From Marinospirillum sp. (lineage in GTDB: Bacteria; Pseudomonadota; Gammaproteobacteria; Pseudomonadales; Halomonadaceae), in contig SKOQ01000063.1 of NCBI GenBank assembly GCA_007119985.1, positions 1 to 61,697 of the forward strand: 61,697 nucleotides of DNA, read 5' to 3'. This document shows positions 33,618 through 41,704 of this stretch, piece by piece (positions within the stretch are counted from its first letter, which is position 1; every line of letters begins with the position of its first letter). The position numbers were made by a program, and so were the translations under genes. The notes beneath the pieces are model-generated. The model saw nothing but the letters and a program-made list of their open reading frames with translations. It made no database searches and was not told the DNA's origin.

Positions 33618-34217
33618 GTGTCTCGTTTGCAGGGCTTAATTCAACGTAGCCTGCCATTGGCGCAAGAAACGGCACGGCCACCCGTTGAAAGCTGGTCACC
33701 CACCCAGATTTTGACGCTGGATTTCTTTGTTGATCGTTTTGGACAATGGTTTTATGAGGATCGCCCCTTTACGCGGCCTGATGTTGCGCGTCTGTTAACC
33801 CGTCTGTTACGCCGTGAAGCGGATGGCGAATATTATCTGGTCACGCCGACAGAAAAAAACTGGGTGCGCGTTGAAGAGACCCCGCTGTTAGTGATCGATT
33901 GTGAACGTCAGCTGACGGCCGCGGGTCCAGTCATCCGCTGTGAAACCCAATATGGGGATTGGCTGACGCTGGATGCGGCGCATCCGTTGCGCCTAGTCGA
34001 GAGCCAAGTCGATGAGAGGGCAGATCAGCCAGGCGAACGCCAGCTACGTCCCTATATCACCACTTGGGCCGGTGTTGAAGCCCGCTGGTTGACTCAGGTC
34101 TACTACCGCATGCTGGAGTGGGCCGAAGAAGCAGATTGGGCTGGGCGTCCGGCCTGGGTACTCACCAGCAGCCAACAGACTTTTTTACTCGCCTATCAGG
34201 ATGCAGACGCGTGCTAA
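33618..34217 (+). CDS. DUF1285 family protein
   Basis: 199 residues. It starts at a GTG directly after the very strong ribosome site AGGAGGTGAT (33608-33617). Sequence features WSPTQILTLDFFVDRFGQWF, VTPTEKNWVRVEETPLLV and LRPYITTWAGVEARW fit DUF1285. Structures of this family show a beta-rich two-lobed fold. The function is unknown. The end overlaps the helicase start by 7 bases, which suggests balanced production. Confidence 0.88.
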   Translation: MSRLQGLIQRSLPLAQETARPPVESWSPTQILTLDFFVDRFGQWFYEDRPFTRPDVARLLTRLLRREADGEYYLVTPTEKNWVRVEETPLLVIDCERQLTAAGPVIRCETQYGDWLTLDAAHPLRLVESQVDERADQPGERQLRPYITTWAGVEARWLTQVYYRMLEWAEEADWAGRPAWVLTSSQQTFLLAYQDADAC

Positions 34218-36457
34218 CCCCCGAGCAGCAAGCGGTTGTCCACCACCAGCAGGGGCATGCCAGAGTGCGTGCGGTGGCTGGCTCAGGCAAGACCACGACC
34301 CTCGTTGCGCGTGTCGTCCATCTTTTAAAGCAGCAGGTGCCGGCGCAGCGCATTTTGGTCGTGATGTACAACCGCGCCGCCAAAGAAGATTTTCAAGCCA
34401 AGCTGATGCAGGCTTTAGCCGGTACTCCGCTTCGTCCACCTGATGTGCGCACCTTCCACTCCTTAGGCCATCGTCTGACAGAAAGCTTTGTCCGCTGGGG
34501 CGTTTTACCAAGACGTCGCCTCGTGCAAGAAGAATGGATGGTCGATCGTTTGACCCGCCAAGCTTTAACGCTACTTGCCCAAGAGCAGAATGAAGAAGCC
34601 GCACCTTGGCTTGAAGAAGAAACCCTTGAGGGGTTTAAAAGCTTTTGTACTCTGGTGAAAAGTGGCCTTGAGCCGGCAGCAGATTGCTATGCCAGTTTGA
34701 ATTTAAGCGGCCAGCATCAGCATTTTGTTGCGGCCTTTGCGCGCTTAGAAGCATTGCTTGAGCAAGAAAAACTGATGTTTTTTGATGATCTTCTCTGGCG
34801 GCCTGTCTTGTGCTTACAGCAACAGCCTGATTTAGAAGCGCGTCTTCAAGGTTACCTTGAGCAGGTGATCGTCGATGAGTATCAGGATATTAACGCCGTC
34901 CAGCAGCGTTTGCTGAAGGCCCTGGTTGGGCAGGCGCAGGTGATGGTGGTTGGCGATGTTGACCAATGTATTTATGAATGGCGTGGCGCGCGCCCAGAAT
35001 ATATGCTCAAGCGCTTTGCGACTGACTTCTCTCCTGTCACCGATTACCCGCTTAGTCGTACTTTTCGTTTTGGGCATGCGCTGGCACTGGCTGCGAATCA
35101 GGTGATTCAGCACAACCTTGAGCGCCCACCACAAGTGACGCTGGCGAGCCCAGAAGCTCAGCCTGTCACCCTGATGCAAGGGCAAGGTGCAGCTTGGTTG
35201 CTACACACTTATCAGGCCGCCCCAGCAGAGCAACAGCAAGAGGCGGCGATTTTAGTGCGCAGTTGGTCACAAAGTTTGGCGGTGCAGCTGGCTTTTCTGA
35301 AGGCTCATCAGCCATTTCGCTTATTGCGCCAAGAGCACTTTATCTTCAATCGTCCGCAGATCAAGGGTTTGATGGCCTATGCGCGTTTGGCCTTTTTTGG
35401 TCAATCGGGGCAGGCGCTGAACTTTGAACACCCCAAGGTGCAGCAGGATTTTGATCAGCTACTGAGCTTTCCTACCCTCTATTTAAGCGAGGCTGAGCGC
35501 CAGCAGTGTGTGCAGGTCCAGCGTCAGGCGGGCAGTGTGGGCCTAGAGGCTGCCTTGGCCCAGTGGCCGGTGGCAAAAAGGCGGCGTGTGCAGCAGCGTC
35601 TTAAGCTTCTTGAACAGCTCAGAGTCAAGGCTCATCGGCTCAGCCCAGTGCAGCTGATCGATCAGATTATGGAGGCCACGCGCGCTCCGGAAGTACTGCG
35701 TAAAGCGGCATCTCACCAAGAAGCCGCCGATGAAGCCCTGCGTCTGATTGAGGGTTTACGCCGCTATGCAGAACGTGGCCCTGCCAGCCTAGAAGCCTGG
35801 ATTGCCGAGCTGGAACAGGCACAGCAAGAAGGCAGTGCCATGCAAGCTCAGCAGCAGGAGGGAATACCACTGATTCTGACGATCCATGCTGCTAAGGGGT
35901 TGGAATGGCGTTGGGTGGGCTTATATGGCTTAAATGAAGGTGATTTCCCTTATACAGGACGTTTTGGGCGTCTCAGCACCCAGCAAGAAGAAGCCGAACG
36001 GCGTTTATTCTATGTCGCGATGACACGGGCCAAGCACGCATTGGTGCTGGTCAGCGGCGATACGGCCAGCCCAGTGAGCCGCTTTGTCGAAGAGGCGCAG
36101 CTGCAGGATGCTTTACGGCTGGCGGAGGCATTGATGCAGGCGGAGCCACCGGCTCAGCTGAAGGCCCATTACCCTGAGCTACAGCGCCACTATTGGCAGC
36201 AGGTGCATCCAAGTGCAGCGCCACGCTTTCTCGCTATTGAGTTAGACAATACTGCCGATGCCATGCCATCACCTGCTCGATCTACTCGCGCTGACCCGCT
36301 CAGCATTTGGCGGCCAGGAGCCGAGGTGGAGCATCCGCGCTTTGGGCGCGGTCGACTCCTTGACATTCAGGGGGATCAACCCAAGCGCTTGTGTCGAGTG
36401 GAATTTACGCAGGCGGGCGTCAAAACCCTCCATGAAGCTTGGTTGCAGCTGGCTTAA
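34211..36457 (+). CDS. UvrD/Rep-like superfamily 1 DNA helicase
   Basis: 748 residues from a GTG at 34211 that overlaps the DUF1285 end. Motif Q and I: LTPEQQAVV and VAGSGKTTTLVAR. II: VIVDEYQDINAVQ. III: VVGDVDQCIYEWRGA. IV: LSRTFRFG. V: LTIHAAKGLEWRWVGLYGLN. VI: RRLFYVAMTRAKHAL. The C-terminal 50 residues (GAEVEHPRFGRGRLLDIQG) form the Tudor-like tail of UvrD/PcrA. A 3'-5' helicase in repair or fork restart is likely. It is not a canonical UvrD, being diverged between motifs and close to other short Rep-like helicases next to DUF1285. No terminator was seen after it. Confidence 0.92.
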   Translation: MLTPEQQAVVHHQQGHARVRAVAGSGKTTTLVARVVHLLKQQVPAQRILVVMYNRAAKEDFQAKLMQALAGTPLRPPDVRTFHSLGHRLTESFVRWGVLPRRRLVQEEWMVDRLTRQALTLLAQEQNEEAAPWLEEETLEGFKSFCTLVKSGLEPAADCYASLNLSGQHQHFVAAFARLEALLEQEKLMFFDDLLWRPVLCLQQQPDLEARLQGYLEQVIVDEYQDINAVQQRLLKALVGQAQVMVVGDVDQCIYEWRGARPEYMLKRFATDFSPVTDYPLSRTFRFGHALALAANQVIQHNLERPPQVTLASPEAQPVTLMQGQGAAWLLHTYQAAPAEQQQEAAILVRSWSQSLAVQLAFLKAHQPFRLLRQEHFIFNRPQIKGLMAYARLAFFGQSGQALNFEHPKVQQDFDQLLSFPTLYLSEAERQQCVQVQRQAGSVGLEAALAQWPVAKRRRVQQRLKLLEQLRVKAHRLSPVQLIDQIMEATRAPEVLRKAASHQEAADEALRLIEGLRRYAERGPASLEAWIAELEQAQQEGSAMQAQQQEGIPLILTIHAAKGLEWRWVGLYGLNEGDFPYTGRFGRLSTQQEEAERRLFYVAMTRAKHALVLVSGDTASPVSRFVEEAQLQDALRLAEALMQAEPPAQLKAHYPELQRHYWQQVHPSAAPRFLAIELDNTADAMPSPARSTRADPLSIWRPGAEVEHPRFGRGRLLDIQGDQPKRLCRVEFTQAGVKTLHEAWLQLA

Positions 36458-36495
36458 TCCAGTTTGATCTTGCTTGGCGGTTGCGCCAGTGCGGC

Positions 36496-37266
36496 CTAGC
36501 CGCTGGATTTGAGGGCGCGAAGTCGCTGAATATTATCGCATAAGATGGCCCCAGCCACGCCCACATTCAAGGATTCTGCCTGCCCAAAGGCGGGTATCGT
36601 CACACGACAGTTGACCCAAGCTTGCAGTGAGGGTCGAATCCCTTGTGCCTCATTGCCAAGCAGCAAGACGCCGGACTCTCCCAGCTGATCGGGTGTCAGC
36701 TGGTGAATGGATTCCCCTTCCAAAAAAGCACCCAGCACGGGAACTTGAGGAGTAAGCTGGCTCAAGAAATCCTCGAGTGGGCACACATGCAGCGGCATGC
36801 GCAAAAAAGAGCCCTTGCTGGCGCTGATGACCTTGGGGTTGGTCAGTTCGGCTGTCCCTGGAGAGCAGATCAGTTGCTGAAAACCATACCAGTCAGCAAT
36901 CCGTAATAGGGTGCCGAGATTGCCAGGATCATTGATTTGATCGAGTGCCAGTGTCCAGCCAGTGGTCTTCACTGGTGGTGGTGCTGGGAAGGCGACGACG
37001 GCTAGCGCCGTATGGTTATTGCTCAAGGTACTGGCTTGAGTCAGAGATGCGGCAGAAGCGGGATAAAGAGGGCAGTCTAAGTGTTCGAGTCGCTGAGTGT
37101 GGCGATTGATAAACTCTTCGCTGGCATAGAGGCTGAGGATTTTCCAGTTGGCGTGCAGCAGTTCGACGACACTCTTCTCGCCTTCAACAAGAAAAGCCTG
37201 CTGCTCTAAGCGCCCTTTTTTCTGATGTAAAGAACGCAAAAACTTGAGTTGATTTTTACTGATCAT
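36496..37266 (-). CDS. TrmH/SpoU-family RNA 2'-O-methyltransferase
   Basis: 256 residues. An N-terminal SpoU substrate-binding region (KFLRSLHQKKGRLEQQAFLV, EGEKSV) precedes the knotted methyltransferase domain. Motif 1 is LDQINDPGNLGTLLRIADWY, motif 2 LLLGNEAQGI, motif 3 IPAFGQAESLNVGVAGAIL. The conserved Arg in motif 1 and Asn in motif 3 are present. The target RNA (tRNA or 23S rRNA) cannot be deduced. It is convergent with the helicase and divergent from ppnP. Confidence 0.93.
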   Translation of the reverse strand: MISKNQLKFLRSLHQKKGRLEQQAFLVEGEKSVVELLHANWKILSLYASEEFINRHTQRLEHLDCPLYPASAASLTQASTLSNNHTALAVVAFPAPPPVKTTGWTLALDQINDPGNLGTLLRIADWYGFQQLICSPGTAELTNPKVISASKGSFLRMPLHVCPLEDFLSQLTPQVPVLGAFLEGESIHQLTPDQLGESGVLLLGNEAQGIRPSLQAWVNCRVTIPAFGQAESLNVGVAGAILCDNIQRLRALKSSG

Positions 37267-37418
37267 GCCCCAGATTCACTTATTGATAAGATAAAAGCCA
37301 AGAGTATAAGGGGCAAGATGGCTCAGGAGAAGGAAGACTTGCTTTGTCTGGTGATTCAGCTTTTAATCCAGTCTGGCCTCAAGTTGAAGCTCTCGCTGTC
37401 TATTCTTTGGAGAAGACC

Positions 37419-37703
37419 ATGCTGCAAGTAAATGAATATTTTGAAGGAAAGGTCAAGTCGATTGCCCTGAATAATCAAGAAGGGCGCTTTACTGTGGGTG
37501 TGCTGGATATTGGTGAGTATACCTTCTCGACCAGTCAGGCTGAAGAAATGTCGGTCGTCACTGGCTCCATGCAAGTGCTGCTCGATGGTGATCCTGCTTA
37601 TCGTACCTTTCACCAAGGCCAAAGCTTTAATGTGCCTGCTGCCAGTGAGTTTCAAGTGAAAGTTGAGGTGCAAACGGCCTATCTATGCCGCTATTTTGAT
37701 TAG
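37419..37703 (+). CDS. ppnP: Pyrimidine/purine nucleoside phosphorylase
   Basis: 94 residues, exactly the E. coli PpnP (YaiE) length. Cupin fold protein with VNEYFEGKVKSIAL, FTVGVLDIGEYTFSTSQAE, MQVLLDG and FNVPAASEFQVKVE. It phosphorolyses a broad range of nucleosides to base and ribose 1-phosphate. The ATG at 37419 has GGAGAAG upstream; longer in-frame starts are not supported. Confidence 0.95.
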   Translation: MLQVNEYFEGKVKSIALNNQEGRFTVGVLDIGEYTFSTSQAEEMSVVTGSMQVLLDGDPAYRTFHQGQSFNVPAASEFQVKVEVQTAYLCRYFD

Positions 37704-37761
37704 CCCATCTCGTTAGCCGGGCCGGTGGCCGGTGTTTTTATGGCTGTGCTGGAAGACGAAG

Positions 37762-37790
37762 AAAAAAAGGAGGCCGAAGCCTCCTTTGTT
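37762..37790. terminator. Bidirectional terminator between ppnP and ETF-QO genes
   Basis: AAAGGAGGC (37766-37774) pairs perfectly with GCCTCCTTT (37779-37787) around CGAA; on the minus strand the loop reads TTCG and is followed by TTTTC. T-rich sequence follows on both strands. Confidence 0.9.
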
Positions 37791-37806
37791 TTTGCTTGCT
37801 TCTGGG

Positions 37807-39459
37807 TTACATGTTGGGATAGTTTGGGCCACCGCCACCCTCAGGGGTCACCCAAGTGATGTTTTGTGCTGGGTCCTTAATATCACAGGTTTTGCAGTGA
37901 ACACAGTTCGAGAAGTTGATCTGGAAGCGTGGTGCACCATCTGCGCCTTCGACGACCTCATAAACGCCAGCAGGGCAGTAGCGCTGCGCGGGTTCATCGT
38001 ATTTGGGCAGATTGTCACGAATCGGCAGATCAGGATCCGTTAAACGCAGGTGTACGGGCTGATCTTCTTCATGCACCACGTTAGCCAAGAAGACAGAAGA
38101 AAGCTTATCAAAGCTGAGCTTGCCATCTGGCTTGGGATAGTCGATTTTTGGGCATTCGCTGGCTGGCTTGAGTGCAGCATGGTCAGGCAGGGTGTCATGC
38201 AGCGTCAGCGGAAGTTTACCGCCAAAAATATTCTGGTCGATAAAGTTAAAGGTGCCACCCAAGAAGGTGCCGAACTTGTGCATCGCCGGGCCAAAGTTGC
38301 GTGAACGCTTCAGCTCATCATAGGCCCAGCTGCTTTCCCACTTCTGTTGGAAGGCCGTCAGTTCTTGTCCGCCTTCATCACCGGCTTGCAGCGCCTCAAA
38401 CACGGTTTCAGCTGCCAGCATCGCCGATTTCATGCCCGTGTGGACACCCTTGATCTTGGCGAAGTTCAGCGTACCCGCATTACAGCTCAGAATAAAACCA
38501 CCTGGGAAGGTCATTTTGGGCAGGCAGTTAAAGCCGCCTTTGGCAATCGCACGGGCGCCATAGCTGACGCGCTTGCCACCTTCGAGATGCTGCTTGAGCA
38601 CAGGATGGTGCTTTAAACGCTGGAACTCATCAAAAGGAGACAAGTGAGGATTACTGTAAGACAGATCAACAATCAGGCCGACTTCAACTTGATTGTTGGT
38701 ATCGTGGTAAAGGAAGAAACCACCGGCAGTATCACCACTGAGTGGCCAGCCAGAGCCGTGAACCACCAGGCCGGGCTTGTGTTTGCTAGGATCTATATCC
38801 CACAGCTCTTTGATGCCGATCGCATAATGCTGCGGATCCTTGCCTTCATCGAGTTTAAATTTGGCCAGAAGCTGTTTGCCCAGATGACCGCGCACCCCTT
38901 CAGTGAATAGCGTGTATTTGGCACGCAGTTCCATCCCTGGCTCAAAGCTGTCTTTGGGCTGCCCATCGGCACCGATTCCCATGTCTCCAGTGATGACACC
39001 CTGGACTTCACCCTGCTCGCCATAAATAATGCTAGAAGCGGGGAAGCCAGGGAAGATATTCACTTCCAGCGCTTCGGCCTGCTCACCCAGCCAGCGAGTC
39101 ACATTACCAAGACTGACAATATAATTGCCATCATTGTGCATGGGCTTAGGAACAGCAAAACCAGGCAGTTTGACGCCAGAGGTTTCACTGCGCAGCAGAT
39201 AGACCTGATCTTCGGTCACGGGGGTATGGAGCGGCGCACCCTTTTCTTTCCAGTCAGGAATCAGTTCATTCAGTGCGCAAGGATCAATGACGGCACCGGA
39301 TAAAATATGAGCGCCAATTTCTGAGCCTTTTTCAACAACACAGACTTCAAGCTCTTGACCTGCCTCATTGGCCAGCTGCTTAAGGCGGATAGCTGCAGAG
39401 AGCCCCGCTGGGCCTCCACCGACGATGAGTACATCAAATTCCATCGATTCGCGTTCCAC
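37807..39459 (-). CDS. Electron transfer flavoprotein-ubiquinone oxidoreductase
   Basis: Takes electrons from reduced ETF and passes them to ubiquinone. 550 residues: FAD loop VLIVGGGPAGLSAAIRL near the N-terminus, GYPLSG-like GWPLSGDTAGG, GGFNCLPKMTFPGGFILSCN, and a C-terminal 4Fe-4S segment with CPAGVYEV and NCVHCKTCDIKDP. The start is a GTG at 39459 with GAGGAGAAA upstream; the ATG 5 codons later is an alternative. It is divergent from etfBA, the encoded donor, across a 396-base region carrying a PsrA-like box. Confidence 0.96.
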   Translation of the reverse strand: MERESMEFDVLIVGGGPAGLSAAIRLKQLANEAGQELEVCVVEKGSEIGAHILSGAVIDPCALNELIPDWKEKGAPLHTPVTEDQVYLLRSETSGVKLPGFAVPKPMHNDGNYIVSLGNVTRWLGEQAEALEVNIFPGFPASSIIYGEQGEVQGVITGDMGIGADGQPKDSFEPGMELRAKYTLFTEGVRGHLGKQLLAKFKLDEGKDPQHYAIGIKELWDIDPSKHKPGLVVHGSGWPLSGDTAGGFFLYHDTNNQVEVGLIVDLSYSNPHLSPFDEFQRLKHHPVLKQHLEGGKRVSYGARAIAKGGFNCLPKMTFPGGFILSCNAGTLNFAKIKGVHTGMKSAMLAAETVFEALQAGDEGGQELTAFQQKWESSWAYDELKRSRNFGPAMHKFGTFLGGTFNFIDQNIFGGKLPLTLHDTLPDHAALKPASECPKIDYPKPDGKLSFDKLSSVFLANVVHEEDQPVHLRLTDPDLPIRDNLPKYDEPAQRYCPAGVYEVVEGADGAPRFQINFSNCVHCKTCDIKDPAQNITWVTPEGGGGPNYPNM

Positions 39460-39551
39460 AGTATTTCTCCTCAGGCTAATCTTTCATTTTTTATTGGGAT
39501 CTGCATGGAAGGGGCAAGACGCTTGCGTTCCCAGTCAGAGCTGTTAGAGTG

Positions 39552-39581
39552 TATTTAAAACGGTCGTTTGGTTTTGGTCAA
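39552..39581 (-). promoter_or_regulatory. Predicted ETF-QO promoter with PsrA-like operator in the spacer
   Basis: On the minus strand TTGACC (39576-39581) is a -35 candidate, and TTAAAT/TAAATA (39552-39558) the -10. Between them sits AAAC-GGTC-GTTTG (plus strand 39558-39570), which fits the (G/C)AAAC-N2-4-GTTT(G/C) PsrA pattern. A protein bound there would block RNA polymerase. Confidence 0.5.
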
Positions 39582-39691
39582 GTCACCCTGTCAGTCAACA
39601 GGTCAAAAGCCCAAGAGTCAAGCGACAGCCCAATGTTTGACCTGCGGGCATTATAAGCTTAAAAATGTGACCCGTCAGTTTAAGCAGAAGT

Positions 39692-39720
39692 TTGACTGAA
39701 AGCGCGAATCGAGTCATTAT
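39692..39720 (+). promoter_or_regulatory. Predicted etfBA promoter
   Basis: TTGACT (39692-39697), a 17-base spacer, CATTAT (39715-39720). The transcript would start near 39727. Confidence 0.4.
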
Positions 39721-39855
39721 CAAGCGCAAGTCACAGTCTGATCGCCCTTTGTAAGTGAAAATCAGGTCGGTCAGCACCCGTGAACACCGATTTATATCGT
39801 GCAGATTCATCTTATTGAATCTGTGAGTGCCAACCCTAAAGAAAACGGAGAATCT

Positions 39856-40605
39856 ATGAAGGTTCTTGTTGCGGTGAAACGTGTCGTTGATTACAACGTC
39901 AAGGTTCGCGTCAAAGCGGATCAAACCGATGTCGATCTGACTAACGTCAAAATGTCGATGAACCCATTTTGTGAAATCGCAGTAGAAGAAGCGGTCCGTT
40001 TGAAAGAAAAGGGGATCGCTACGGAAGTGATTGCTGTCTCTATCGGGCCTAAGGTAGCACAAGAGCAGCTGCGTACCGCGATGGCTTTGGGTGCAGATCG
40101 CAGTATTCTGGTTGAAACCGATGCGGCTGTGGATTCACTCAGCGCGGCTAAGATTCTGGCCAAAATCGTAGAAGAAGAGCAGCCACAAATCGTGCTGCTG
40201 GGCAAACAGTCTATTGATTCTGACAACAACCAGACCACGCAAATGCTGGCTGCACTGGCCGGCTTGGCTCAGGGCACCTTCGCTTCTGAAATCACTGTGA
40301 ATGGTGATAAAGCCCAAGTGAAGCGCGAAATTGATGGTGGTTTACAGACGCTGGAAGTTCAACTACCTGCGGTCTTCAGTGCGGATCTGCGCTTGAACGA
40401 ACCACGTTATGCCAAGCTGCCAAACATCATGAAGGCCAAGAAAAAGCCTCTCGATGAGAAGAAGCCAGAAGACTATGGTGTGACCGTGGCTTCTAAGCTC
40501 AAGGTGCTCAAAGTTGAAGCGCCTGCAGAGCGCTCAGCAGGCATCAAGGTGGGCAGCGTAGAAGAGCTGGTGGATAAACTGAAAAACGAAGCGAAGGTGG
40601 TCTAA
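39856..40605 (+). CDS. etfB: Electron transfer flavoprotein beta subunit
   Basis: 249 residues from the ATG at 39856, with CGGAG upstream. MKVLVAVKRVVDYNVKVRVK opens the adenine-nucleotide alpha-hydrolase-like fold. GKQSIDSDNNQTTQMLAALA and NEPRYAKLPNIMKAKKKP are ETF-beta signatures. With EtfA it forms the soluble FAD/AMP heterodimer that collects electrons from acyl-CoA dehydrogenases. It shares TAATG with etfA. Confidence 0.97.
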   Translation: MKVLVAVKRVVDYNVKVRVKADQTDVDLTNVKMSMNPFCEIAVEEAVRLKEKGIATEVIAVSIGPKVAQEQLRTAMALGADRSILVETDAAVDSLSAAKILAKIVEEEQPQIVLLGKQSIDSDNNQTTQMLAALAGLAQGTFASEITVNGDKAQVKREIDGGLQTLEVQLPAVFSADLRLNEPRYAKLPNIMKAKKKPLDEKKPEDYGVTVASKLKVLKVEAPAERSAGIKVGSVEELVDKLKNEAKVV

Positions 40606-41531
40606 TGAGCATTTTAGTTATTGCCGAGCACCAAAATACTGAACTGGCTGCAGTGACCGCTAACGTTGTTGCCGCTGCGCAGGCAATCGGCGGCGATGTG
40701 CACCTGTTGGTGGCTGGTGAAGCTTGCCAAGCGGCGGCTGAAGCTGGCGCGAAGCTGGCAGGTGTGAGCAAAGTTCTGCTGGCTGACAATGCGGCTTATG
40801 GTCATCAACTGGCAGAAAACGTTGCCGCACTGGTAGCCGAAATCGGTGGCAACTACAGCCATATCCTGAGCGCGGCCACCACTTCAGGCAAAAATATCAG
40901 CCCACGCGTTGCGGCACTGCTGGATGTGAACCAGATCTCTGAAATCATTGCCGTAGAAAGTGCGGATACCTTTAAGCGTCCTATCTACGCAGGTAACGCC
41001 ATTGCCACAGTGCAAAGCGAAGACAGCGTGAAGGTGATCACGGTTCGTGGTACGGCTTTTGATCCTGTAGCAGAAACAGGCAGTGCAGCCATTGAAGCAC
41101 TGGACAGTGTGAAAGACACTGGCTTGTCGAGCTTCGTTGGCGCTGAAATCGCCGCTTCTGACCGCCCTGAACTGACAGCAGCAGGCGTGATTGTCTCTGG
41201 TGGTCGTGGTGTTGGCAGCCAAGAAGGTTTTGAAGTGATCTTCAAGCTGGCTGACAAGCTGGGTGCGGCTGTTGGTGCCTCGCGTGCAGCAGTGGATGCG
41301 GGCTATGTGCCTAATGATCTGCAGGTCGGTCAGACAGGCAAGATCGTTGCACCTCAGCTGTATATCGCTGCGGGTATCTCCGGTGCGATTCAGCACTTGG
41401 CTGGTATGAGCGATTCTAAAGTGATCGTGGCGATCAACAAAGACGAAGAAGCGCCGATCTTCCAAGTTGCTGATTATGGCTTGGTCGCAGATCTGTTTGA
41501 AGCTGTACCCGCGCTGGAGCAACAGCTCTAA
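40605..41531 (+). CDS. etfA: Electron transfer flavoprotein alpha subunit
   Basis: 308 residues. N-terminal domain SILVIAEHQN and a C-terminal FAD-binding domain with VSGGRGVGSQEGFE, GASRAAVDAGYVPNDLQVGQ, GKIVAPQLYIAAGISGAIQH and VAINKDEEAPIFQVADYG. All are classic EtfA blocks. Translation is coupled to etfB. A terminator follows 23 bases after the stop. Confidence 0.97.
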   Translation: MSILVIAEHQNTELAAVTANVVAAAQAIGGDVHLLVAGEACQAAAEAGAKLAGVSKVLLADNAAYGHQLAENVAALVAEIGGNYSHILSAATTSGKNISPRVAALLDVNQISEIIAVESADTFKRPIYAGNAIATVQSEDSVKVITVRGTAFDPVAETGSAAIEALDSVKDTGLSSFVGAEIAASDRPELTAAGVIVSGGRGVGSQEGFEVIFKLADKLGAAVGASRAAVDAGYVPNDLQVGQTGKIVAPQLYIAAGISGAIQHLAGMSDSKVIVAINKDEEAPIFQVADYGLVADLFEAVPALEQQL

Positions 41532-41553
41532 GTTATTGCGCGATGTCGCATTC

Positions 41554-41579
41554 AAGGCCGGCCTCGTGTCGGCCTTTTT
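41554..41579 (+). terminator. Intrinsic terminator of etfBA
   Basis: AAGGCCG (41554-41560) pairs with CGGCCTT (41570-41576) around a 9-base loop, with a T-tract to 41579. Confidence 0.85.
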
Positions 41580-41704
41580 ATTGGCTGGGCTTTGTAAACG
41601 AGCCAATAAAGTGTAAGTTGGTTGTATGAAATTTGATGTTGATCAGTTAAGATTTGGATGAGAGTTCAATATCAGTAGAACGCAATGTTGCCACAGAGAT
41701 CACT

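Larger units (their letters stand above)
39460..39855. other. Regulatory region between ETF-QO and etfBA genes
   Basis: 396 bases without a gene. It holds the ETF-QO promoter with an embedded PsrA-like box, a predicted etfBA promoter, and a perfect 9-bp inverted repeat CAGGTCAAA (39599-39607) / TTTGACCTG (39636-39644). The etfBA leader would be about 130 bases. Confidence 0.6.

Noticed and set aside
39595..40062. 155-codon minus-strand open frame covering the etfB promoter and start
   Set aside because: It contradicts etfB coding evidence and covers predicted promoter elements; no family resemblance.
41554..41704. Riboswitch or small RNA between etfA and the HD-GYP-like gene
   Set aside because: Only a terminator and an AT-rich promoter-like stretch are visible; no conserved riboswitch pattern recognised.
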